Shown: piece after piece, positions 6,956 through 13,938 of the stretch
Layout of the letters: each line of letters starts with the position of its first letter
Position numbering within the stretch: position 1 is the first letter of the stretch
Virus record (IMG/VR): IMGVR_UViG_3300037493_001361
Coordinates: 1-23,748 of that record
DNA: 23,748 nucleotides
Reading direction: 5' to 3' (one strand)
DNA from: a virus
The notes under the pieces: model-generated
Told to the model about the DNA's origin: nothing
The model's database searches: none
The model's input: the letters and a program-made list of their open reading frames with translations, nothing else
Program-made: the position numbers and the translations under genes

Positions 6956-7710
6956 TAGTCAATAGCTTTTGGGTAAGCGGTAAACTTCAACCGATAAACA
7001 TGCTTTGCATTAAATCATTTATTGCATACGGGCATGAGTTTCATTTATACTGCTATGATTTAAGCGATATGTTCGGGCAACTATCAGAACAACTAACCTT
7101 AGATGAATTAACCAGCGTTCACATTTGTAGTGCAGAATTTATACTGCCACAATCAGAAATATATTACTACAAAAACATGATGGACTGTAAAGAGCATTTC
7201 AAGTATGGCGGTATAGCTGAAAGATTGAAAGCTGAATTACTTTATGCTATTGGCGGTTGGCATGTTGACTTAGACGTTATCTGTTTAAAATCGTTTGAAG
7301 ATTTAACCGAAGATTATGTTTTAAGACCGATTGAAGATACTGTTGTAGGTAATATTATAAAAGCACCTAAAGAATCTAAATTGGCTTTAGATTACGTGAA
7401 CTGGACAAAAGGTATAGATGCTGATAATACTATTTGGAGTAAGTCTTTTGAGGGTTTAGGTTTAGCAGTTATAAATAACGGGATTGAACATTTCATAGTA
7501 GATAAATCTGTATTTGGTATTGATGAATTAGAATGGTTTGAGCCGGTATATAAAAGACTTGAATACGAATATCAAATTTCACACTTTAAAGATTCATACG
7601 CATTGCACATGTGCCAAGCGTGGAGCGTTGAATTAGGATGGGATAAAAACTACCAGCAAGGGAGTTATTATGATTCACTACTAAAAAAATACAACATAAA
7701 TGGAAGATAA
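6952..7710 (+). CDS. GT32-like glycosyltransferase (DxD type)
   Basis: The preferred start is ATG 6952, which overlaps the preceding TGA as ATGA and gives 252 residues beginning MIVNSFWVSG. A start at 6928 would overlap more and is less likely. The fold signature of capsular sugar-transferase (Gly_transf_sug, GT32) proteins is present: an N-terminal strand, a Lys-Ser-Phe helix, then YGGIAERLKAELL (residues 85-97) and IGGWHVDLDVIC (100-111). The latter holds the metal-binding Asp106-Leu-Asp108. The family transfers sugars from nucleotide donors in the cytoplasm. With the FkbM methyltransferase it suggests a modified glycan product. The acceptor is unknown; a phage virion protein or host surface polymer are both possible. 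Confidence 0.8.
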   Translation: MIVNSFWVSGKLQPINMLCIKSFIAYGHEFHLYCYDLSDMFGQLSEQLTLDELTSVHICSAEFILPQSEIYYYKNMMDCKEHFKYGGIAERLKAELLYAIGGWHVDLDVICLKSFEDLTEDYVLRPIEDTVVGNIIKAPKESKLALDYVNWTKGIDADNTIWSKSFEGLGLAVINNGIEHFIVDKSVFGIDELEWFEPVYKRLEYEYQISHFKDSYALHMCQAWSVELGWDKNYQQGSYYDSLLKKYNINGR

Positions 7711-7870
7711 CCAAGAAGAAGCATTAAAGGCAATTTACTTATTGCGAGAAGTAATAAAGCGAAAATTGTTTTCAGGTAGAACACACAGAAACATAAGGCG
7801 CGAACTTGGTTTGAGTTTAAAGAAGTATTTAGCAATAATGAGTTTACCAGAACTACCAAAAAATAAATAG
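7700..7870 (+). CDS. Small basic hypothetical protein (56 aa)
   Basis: This 56-residue protein overlaps the end of the GT32-like gene by 11 bases and ends directly before the next ATG, with no spacer, so it fits the operon. It is basic and helical. RNIRRELGLSLKKYLAIM (residues 30-47) vaguely resembles a helix-turn-helix, but the match is weak. No family recognised. Confidence 0.5.
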   Translation: MEDNQEEALKAIYLLREVIKRKLFSGRTHRNIRRELGLSLKKYLAIMSLPELPKNK

Positions 7871-9328
7871 ATGATACCTGCATTTGTAATAAACATGCCT
7901 AACTCTAAAGAACGTTACAGGCTTTTTCAAGAAGAATGTAAACGTGAAAATATAGAAGTTGAACGGCTTGATGGAGTTGACGGATTGCCTTATTTGCAGA
8001 AAGGAGATAAGCCATTAACGCGCGGTATTATCGGTTGTATTATGGCGAGTAGTAACGCGATAAGATTAGCCAAAGAACGCGGTTATGAATCTGTTTTAAT
8101 ATTTGATGATGATGCTGAATTGTGCGATAATTTCAAAGAGGAGTTAGAAAAGGTAATGAGTGAACTTCCTAAACATTGGGATTTTTTACGGTTACATAAA
8201 ACAACATCGGGAACTCCTAAAATAGAAATCTATTCAGATAATCTAAACCAAGTTTACGGAGGCAATGGAACGTATGGCTATGTAGTTAATTCTCGTTTTT
8301 ATGATGATTTATTGAGATGGCAAAAGGATGAATTTAGAAAGCCATCTAAACAGGATATTGGCTTTATAAAGACTTATGATGTTATCCTACAAGAAATGAT
8401 GAATACCTATTCATTCTTTGAGGTTAAAACTTCTTTAGTATTTCACAGGGACGGATATTCAGATAGAATGGGCATGGATATGAAATACGGACTGAATAAA
8501 CCTGTAAAAGAAGTTTACAAAAAATATGATGGAACTGAAATTGTGATTTCAGAATACAAGCCAGTAGTTAAGATATACTACCCGTTGCACGTTCAACTAC
8601 ATGCTGAAAAGTTAGCTGAAACTCTTTGTAGTTTAGGCTATAACGCACAAGCCACAAGAGAAGTGAATGATGATGATTGTTTGTATATTTTGTATTGTGC
8701 TTTTCAAATTAAGAACCTACCTAAAAAATATATTGTTTATCAATGTGAGCAATGGAACAGCGGTTGGTTTGATAAGTGGTATTGGGATATTATGGACGGG
8801 GCTTTGCAGATTTGGGAGTTTGCCGAATGTAACTTAGAAAAATACCCTGCTAATCTATTGTCTAAAGTTTCTTACGTTCCAGCTGGGTTGGTAAACGGCA
8901 GAATTGAAACTAAGAATATTGATGTTTTGTTTTATGGTGCAATCAGTAAACACAGATTAGACGTAATAAATAACGTAAGGCGAACCGGAATACACATCAT
9001 GTATAAATCTGATGCTTATGGCGAACAAATGAAAGCTATTTTAAGCAGGTCAAAGGTTGTTTTAAATGTTCACTTTTATGAAGATGGATATTTAGAGGCT
9101 TTCAGAATTAACGAGGCTTTGTCTTGTGGTTGCCATGTAGTAAGTGAAAGAAACGATAAAGCATTCTACCCTAAAAAATACCGCGATTTGGTAAGGTTTG
9201 GAACTAACACTAATGAATTATGCTTTGCGATTAGAAACGCGCTAAATACTACACCTAAATATGATTTAAGCGTGTTGGATAACACTAACTACATTAAAGA
9301 GGCATTAAGCAAACTTATCACGAAGTAA
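7871..9328 (+). CDS. Two-domain glycosyltransferase: GT25-like plus CgeB/GT-B-like
   Basis: This is a 485-residue protein with two apparent catalytic domains. Residues 1 to about 200 resemble GT25 (LPS beta-galactosyltransferase type): AFVINMPNSKERY, then LTRGIIGCIMASSNAIRLAK (49-68), and an acidic FDDDAE (79-84) at the metal-binding position. Residues about 225-485 resemble CgeB/Glyco_trans_1_2 proteins: KNIDVLFYGAISKHR, then SRSKVVLNVHFYEDG, then EAFRINEALSCGCHVVSE. A two-step enzyme could add two sugars in turn or pair a catalytic with a binding domain. It is the last gene of the island and overlaps the convergent MuF gene end by 24 bases. No terminator is seen between them. Domain calls rest on motif order; the donor sugar is unknown. 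Confidence 0.8.
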   Translation: MIPAFVINMPNSKERYRLFQEECKRENIEVERLDGVDGLPYLQKGDKPLTRGIIGCIMASSNAIRLAKERGYESVLIFDDDAELCDNFKEELEKVMSELPKHWDFLRLHKTTSGTPKIEIYSDNLNQVYGGNGTYGYVVNSRFYDDLLRWQKDEFRKPSKQDIGFIKTYDVILQEMMNTYSFFEVKTSLVFHRDGYSDRMGMDMKYGLNKPVKEVYKKYDGTEIVISEYKPVVKIYYPLHVQLHAEKLAETLCSLGYNAQATREVNDDDCLYILYCAFQIKNLPKKYIVYQCEQWNSGWFDKWYWDIMDGALQIWEFAECNLEKYPANLLSKVSYVPAGLVNGRIETKNIDVLFYGAISKHRLDVINNVRRTGIHIMYKSDAYGEQMKAILSRSKVVLNVHFYEDGYLEAFRINEALSCGCHVVSERNDKAFYPKKYRDLVRFGTNTNELCFAIRNALNTTPKYDLSVLDNTNYIKEALSKLITK

Positions 9329-10201
9329 TTTAGGCACAATAGCATCACTAACAGGAACTAAATGATGCTCGCAGTTATATCCACCTGCATAAACCTCAAA
9401 GTTATTTGGATTAGTGCCGTCAATCATACCTTGCGGTAATCCTGTTTTATCGTAAATTTCACCTTTCATTTCTTTGAACTCTTTGAAGTTTCCTTTTATA
9501 ATTTCCGGAAACTCTGAACGGTGTATAAATTCTTTTTCTCTACACGCCTCACAGAATGTTCTTGAGGTTTTAATTAGCGCACCACGATAGGCAAACCAAT
9601 TAAACCCTAAATCATTTGTTACCGTCTGCATATATTGACGCGAATACTGGTTAAGTGAATCAGTTGTAACCTGCGAAGTATAACGCTCTAATGCACCAAC
9701 AGTATCGTTATTAGCTGTAATGAAGTTTCTTATCTGTGTAGCCATTTCAGACCAACTACCGCCCGTTGTTGAGTTAGTTAGTAGTATATCATGGACGGGT
9801 TGGATAAGCGCGTTATTTAACCCTGCTTCTGTCAAATAATCAATAGCTGAAGTGATTGACTGATTACTTATTTCTTTTAATACTGGTGTTGGCTTAAACT
9901 TCTTTGAAACACTTTCAAAATACTTATTCTGAATGTTAGCCACTTCATCAAAAGACTTAATAAACTTATCTAACTTTTCAGGATAATCAGACTTCTTAAT
10001 TATTGAATAGATACGGTCTTTAAACGCGGCTATTTTGCGAAGATTAGAAACGTTTACTTTTATAGTATCACCTGTTGTATCTAAGTCCTTAATAAATATT
10101 TCAATCTCACTTGAAATTTGTTTTTGAATAGCCGGCATTGATTCTTGAAAATCGCTAACCGAACCATCCAAAGTTTCAATAAGTTGTTTTATATAGTCCA
10201 T
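9305..10201 (-). CDS. MuF-type minor head protein
   Basis: This 298-residue protein is helical in its N-terminal two-thirds, then has the C-terminal MuF pattern: NQYSRQYMQTVTNDLGFNWF, RTFCEACREKEFIHRSEFPE, and GGYNCEHHLVPVSD near the end. The CEAC and NCEHHL elements match the Cys/His cluster of phage Mu gpF and SPP1 gp7-like proteins. These are minor head proteins that associate with the portal and are packaged into the procapsid. It follows the portal with a 45-residue gene between them. Its ATG overlaps that gene's TGA (TGATG). Its 3' end overlaps the converging plus-strand glycosyltransferase by 24 bases. Confidence is high because of the adjacent portal. Confidence 0.8.
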   Translation of the reverse strand: MDYIKQLIETLDGSVSDFQESMPAIQKQISSEIEIFIKDLDTTGDTIKVNVSNLRKIAAFKDRIYSIIKKSDYPEKLDKFIKSFDEVANIQNKYFESVSKKFKPTPVLKEISNQSITSAIDYLTEAGLNNALIQPVHDILLTNSTTGGSWSEMATQIRNFITANNDTVGALERYTSQVTTDSLNQYSRQYMQTVTNDLGFNWFAYRGALIKTSRTFCEACREKEFIHRSEFPEIIKGNFKEFKEMKGEIYDKTGLPQGMIDGTNPNNFEVYAGGYNCEHHLVPVSDAIVPKLLRDKFA

Positions 10202-10338
10202 CAGTTTAAATGAAAATACATATCGCGTTTATAATTCAGTAAAACGGTGTGGTAAATATATCTGTAATGCAAAATTGAACCGCTTTCAAACATTAAAAAG
10301 CCGGTGCATCCAATAACATATTCCCATTCGCTTATCAT
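10201..10338 (-). CDS. Small gene between portal and MuF (45 aa)
   Basis: This open frame fills a 133-base interval between portal and MuF that would otherwise look empty. Its ATG shares ATGA with the portal stop, and its TGA shares TGATG with the MuF start, so both ends fit coupled translation. The 45-residue product (MISEWEYVIGCTGFLMFESG...) is aromatic-rich (six Tyr, two Cys-free termini, one Cys) and has no clear membrane helix. No family recognised. The evidence is the overlap at both ends; codon usage cannot be judged at this length. Confidence 0.6.
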   Translation of the reverse strand: MISEWEYVIGCTGFLMFESGSILHYRYIYHTVLLNYKRDMYFHLN

Positions 10339-12185
10339 TCTCCACCTTCTTGGTTTATCGGTATTACATTTGTAATCGGAGGCTGTTTAGCTGTAATATT
10401 TTGCTTCATTGAATTATTTGAAATAACATTAGCAGCATAGCCCTCTAAAATTGCAACCTGCTCCATTAAATTCATATCGCAAAAATCTTCATTCTCAGTT
10501 AAAGCGCGTTTAACGTAAAAGCCAATATTGCAAGATATAATGTAGTCAATTTCTCTACAACCTCCACCTTGCTTAATAGCTAACTTTTCATCTTCTGTTT
10601 TAGCAGCTAAAGGGTCAAGTTTAAAATTCAATTCTAATTCTTCTTTAACGGCAGGTTGTTCACTAAATTTCTTTGAGCAAAAATCTATCTCAAACGCCTT
10701 TAAAGTAATATCAGAAAGCCCACCTGATTGCGTTGCACTTCCTAATTCTTGAATTAAATACTGCGAAGAAAGTAAATCAAACTTTTGAGGCACTGGTATA
10801 TCCGGGCAAAGTTCACGTCTTGTTTCTAAATCGGGAACAACTAACCGATAGCGATAATCGCATATAACCCAATAAAGCATATCCATTACCCCTACAATAT
10901 CTTCAGCTATTGTATAAACAAAGTTATTCAATTCATCTCTGTCAACTTGTTTAGCTTCACCTGAAATAGCCAAAGGAACTTGTGTAAGAAACTGCATATT
11001 GATAGAAGAAAGGGCATCAAACTTATGTTTGTTTACGCTCTTTTCCATTGCGTCAATTATAGCAACAACATCACCTTTAGCAACATAACCAAACGGAGGA
11101 ATAGGTGCGGGGCTTTCTCCCATATTCTCCTTTGAACTTCTTACAATGAATTTCTTATATGGTCCTGATACGCCTTGACTACCTGTGCCTTGACAGGACG
11201 GACAAGTTATGTAACGTTGTTTTTGTTGTTTGCCGTATTGCTCTAATATTTTACCTGTTGCTATTCCGTTTACATCTTTACAATTCATACAAGGCTGTGA
11301 AGCCCACTCCCATTTTTCGGGATATAACGCGCCAACTTTAGCACCTTGCAAATCTGAATACTCGCGCACCGCCTCATTTAGTGATGGCGTCATTGAACTA
11401 ATACGACTTTCCCAAACTGAATATTCCTCATGTGTTTTAAGGAATATACCTTTAATTCTGATAATAGGAATATACCCTAAGTTATGGTCGTAAGAATCAA
11501 CTAACTTTATGTTTTTATTGCTATCAGCTTCTGCCCATGTTTCAATGGTATTTGCTTTTACAACATACCACATATCACCCTGTTGCATTTCTGACTTTGA
11601 ATCGGTGTATTGATATTTATTCAAAGACTTCAAAACAGCATATTGATTTTCAATGTAGTCAAGTATCTGGTCGCTATTAAAAATAATAGGGTAAGGTTTT
11701 AAATATTCTTGGTCAGTTTGTGGACGCGCTAAGGGGCAAACAACTATCAACCCGTTCGGGTCAATCAAATACTCTTTCAATAAAACACCAAATACCCACA
11801 TAGTAAGTGAACCGTAATAAGGAAACTTCTTTTCGCAATATTCAAATAGTGTTTCATATTCAGGTATTGCGCTATTTTGAGTTTCGCTATCGTATTCAAT
11901 AGACCAATCAGAACTACGTCTAATCTTACCCAATGAAGTAATTACACTTGTGATGGTTTCTTTAGTTTTAGATTGGTATATACTTTTTCTAAATGCGTGT
12001 ATAGCTTCGCTTTCATGTGGTCTGCGTTCTTCAATCAACTTATAAGGGTATAAGCCGTCTGCATGTATCTTTAGTTCTTCATACATTCTTTTACACTCCT
12101 CGTAAATAGGTGAACGTCTGCGCCCTTTGAAGTAATCAATTAAGGCTTTGTCAGTTAGATTTTGAACGGTGTCGATGCTTATCAT
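10335..12185 (-). CDS. Portal protein with zinc-ribbon-like insert
   Basis: This is a 616-residue protein. The position directly before a MuF gene and the size fit a portal, the dodecameric ring through which DNA is packaged. The sequence runs from helical N-terminal segments to a central region (PYPIIFNSDQILDYIENQ, SYDHNLGYIPIIRIKG), as in phage portals. The oddity is a CMNC pair (residues 299-302) and a CPSC pair (328-331) with 25 residues between, followed by QGTG. That spacing fits a zinc ribbon or knuckle inserted in the middle of the protein. It overlaps the glycosyltransferase gene before it (ATGA) and the small gene after it. The portal assignment is by context and length; the metal site is visible only as Cys spacing. 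Confidence 0.75.
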   Translation of the reverse strand: MISIDTVQNLTDKALIDYFKGRRRSPIYEECKRMYEELKIHADGLYPYKLIEERRPHESEAIHAFRKSIYQSKTKETITSVITSLGKIRRSSDWSIEYDSETQNSAIPEYETLFEYCEKKFPYYGSLTMWVFGVLLKEYLIDPNGLIVVCPLARPQTDQEYLKPYPIIFNSDQILDYIENQYAVLKSLNKYQYTDSKSEMQQGDMWYVVKANTIETWAEADSNKNIKLVDSYDHNLGYIPIIRIKGIFLKTHEEYSVWESRISSMTPSLNEAVREYSDLQGAKVGALYPEKWEWASQPCMNCKDVNGIATGKILEQYGKQQKQRYITCPSCQGTGSQGVSGPYKKFIVRSSKENMGESPAPIPPFGYVAKGDVVAIIDAMEKSVNKHKFDALSSINMQFLTQVPLAISGEAKQVDRDELNNFVYTIAEDIVGVMDMLYWVICDYRYRLVVPDLETRRELCPDIPVPQKFDLLSSQYLIQELGSATQSGGLSDITLKAFEIDFCSKKFSEQPAVKEELELNFKLDPLAAKTEDEKLAIKQGGGCREIDYIISCNIGFYVKRALTENEDFCDMNLMEQVAILEGYAANVISNNSMKQNITAKQPPITNVIPINQEGGE

Positions 12186-13090
12186 CTTGTTTGTCTTTGT
12201 TTATTCCATTGCTTTTTGTTGTATGCCTTATAATGATAAGGTAAATTTAATCCCTTTGCGTGTGCTTGTGCTAATTGATTATAACGCTGTAATATTGTTT
12301 CTGGTATAACATTGCCTCCGATTGAATAGCCATAGTAATTATTTAATACCTCATGCCATGACATTTGCCGGTCAGCTAAACCCCAATAAACAACTACAAA
12401 GTTATCTTTGTGAGGATAGTAACCTAAAACACAAGCGGCAATGTCAAAAGCTAATTCATCCGGTATATCCTGCCCAAACTCCGTTGCCTTTACTTTTGGG
12501 TTGTCGAATATTTCACGAACAAAGTTGAAATATTTTTCATTTGATTCTGTCCGTTTGAAATAAATAAACTCCGATGCTAAATGGTAGAACTTCCCTTGTG
12601 TTTCATACTTTTCCTTTACTTCGTTAATATCGCACCAAATAGAGAAAGTTTTTTTCAAAACAAGTTGCGACAAATCAGCAAAACCTCTATTCTGAAAAGT
12701 AAAATCAATATCACTAAGAGAATCAAACAACTCCGAAATAGATTTAGTAGGAATCCAAATCATATCAGCGTCTAAAAATATAGTTGTTTCAAACGGGCTT
12801 AATTCATATACACAAGTCTTTGCTTTTATGTAAACGGTCTTTTCGTTTTTAGTGTAGTATTCTTTCGGACATTCAGCAAACGAAGTAAACAATGATTTAT
12901 GTTTCTCCGTTAAATGATTTAAAGCATCATCTGAATACACTAAATGTATATTAACTTCTTTGTCTTTGTAGCGTATTGATGCCGCTAAATTAGCCGCCAT
13001 TCGTCCGTATTGTGGCGAACCTAAAGCGATTAAAACAATGCCGCGCCCTTGCGGTTTAACCTTATTTTTACTTCCTAATTTTCTACCCAC
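12182..13090 (-). CDS. GT-A-type (GT8-like) glycosyltransferase beside the portal
   Basis: This 302-residue protein has a nucleotide-diphospho-sugar transferase pattern: an N-terminal strand GIVLIALGSPQYGRMAANLA, then FETTIFLDADMIWIPT (residues 100-115), with Asp107-Ala-Asp109 as the metal/donor site. A later ASEFIYFK and IPDELAFDIA follow the usual order of GT8-like enzymes. An unusual N-terminal leader GRKLGSKNKVKPQGRG resembles the GRPKGSxN AT-hook-like segment of the terminase small subunit in this window. Its start overlaps the tail gene before it by eight bases, and its stop overlaps the portal start (ATGA), so it is an integral member of the structural operon. It may glycosylate virion parts; the target is not known. 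Confidence 0.75.
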   Translation of the reverse strand: MGRKLGSKNKVKPQGRGIVLIALGSPQYGRMAANLAASIRYKDKEVNIHLVYSDDALNHLTEKHKSLFTSFAECPKEYYTKNEKTVYIKAKTCVYELSPFETTIFLDADMIWIPTKSISELFDSLSDIDFTFQNRGFADLSQLVLKKTFSIWCDINEVKEKYETQGKFYHLASEFIYFKRTESNEKYFNFVREIFDNPKVKATEFGQDIPDELAFDIAACVLGYYPHKDNFVVVYWGLADRQMSWHEVLNNYYGYSIGGNVIPETILQRYNQLAQAHAKGLNLPYHYKAYNKKQWNKQRQTR

Positions 13091-13937
13091 AGTTTGAATT
13101 TATGTTTGCTCTTGCACTTGCTAATCTTAATACTGTTTTGCCTTGTGCTAATTGAAAAAATGGTATGTTTTCTTCCTGCCAATTTATATCTACTTTTTCA
13201 GTTCTTATGAAAGGGTCTTGTGTTAATCCTGAATATGCACAAGTAATTCTAACATCAGGATGTGCCGTTGCAACTACAAATCTTTCTAACCATTCTTCTG
13301 GAAAGTAATTTGTTTTCACTTGATAATCTTTCCATATTCTTTGCATAAGCATTACACTACTGCCATTGCTTTTAGAATAACTCTTTTCTTCTATTGCGTT
13401 TGTCGGTGAGTGCAAATATAACTCTAATCTAATTCTATTGTATGTTGGGCTTGTATAATTAAATCCAAACATATTTGAATCAGCTCTATACGAAATAACA
13501 CTTGTTGGAGGCGAACATTCATTATCTACTTTATAAAAACAAGTATCCATACAACCGAAATTAGTTCCACCGGAATAAATCAATATACCAAAACATTGAT
13601 TGACGTTTATAAGTTCCCAAATGTTACCGATGTTATAAACAAAATACCCAATATAAATATCTGGGTTTGCATCAACACCTGTTTCTACTTTTACCCATGT
13701 AGCAGTCCAGTTTTCTTCGCTTAGCAAACCAACTTCACAATCTAATGTTATCGAACCGTGTATAGGTTGTATAGGAAAAGTATCTTTATCAGCACCGTCA
13801 ACTTCTGCTATTAGTTGAAATTGCAAGTCCTCTAATTCAAACATCGGCAAACATGGCTTTTCAGCATCATTACAATTAAATGGTTGTTCTGTGAATTGAA
13901 GAAAAGAAAATGTAGGACTGCTCATTGTAATTGCCAT
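13083..13937 (-). CDS. Tail-associated protein, unknown (284 aa)
   Basis: This 284-residue protein is rich in aromatic residues, Asn and Cys (for example CNDAEKPCLP, GCMDTCFYKVDNEC), with alternating beta-type segments and no signal peptide. The start at 13937 lies one base after the stop of the 912-residue tail gene, so the two are co-translated, and it overlaps the next gene by eight bases. Located right after the tape measure and the large tail protein, it is likely a tail tip or baseplate component. Several Cys pairs may bind metal or form disulfides if exposed. No family recognised. Confidence 0.55.
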   Translation of the reverse strand: MAITMSSPTFSFLQFTEQPFNCNDAEKPCLPMFELEDLQFQLIAEVDGADKDTFPIQPIHGSITLDCEVGLLSEENWTATWVKVETGVDANPDIYIGYFVYNIGNIWELINVNQCFGILIYSGGTNFGCMDTCFYKVDNECSPPTSVISYRADSNMFGFNYTSPTYNRIRLELYLHSPTNAIEEKSYSKSNGSSVMLMQRIWKDYQVKTNYFPEEWLERFVVATAHPDVRITCAYSGLTQDPFIRTEKVDINWQEENIPFFQLAQGKTVLRLASARANINSNCG

Positions 13938-13938
13938 A

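Noticed and set aside
4741-8555. Identical 15-base string at 4741-4755 and 8541-8555
   Set aside because: One copy is in the hairpin and the other is inside a coding region. In an AT-rich 24-kb sequence a 15-base match of this kind may be chance, and no further similarity was seen.
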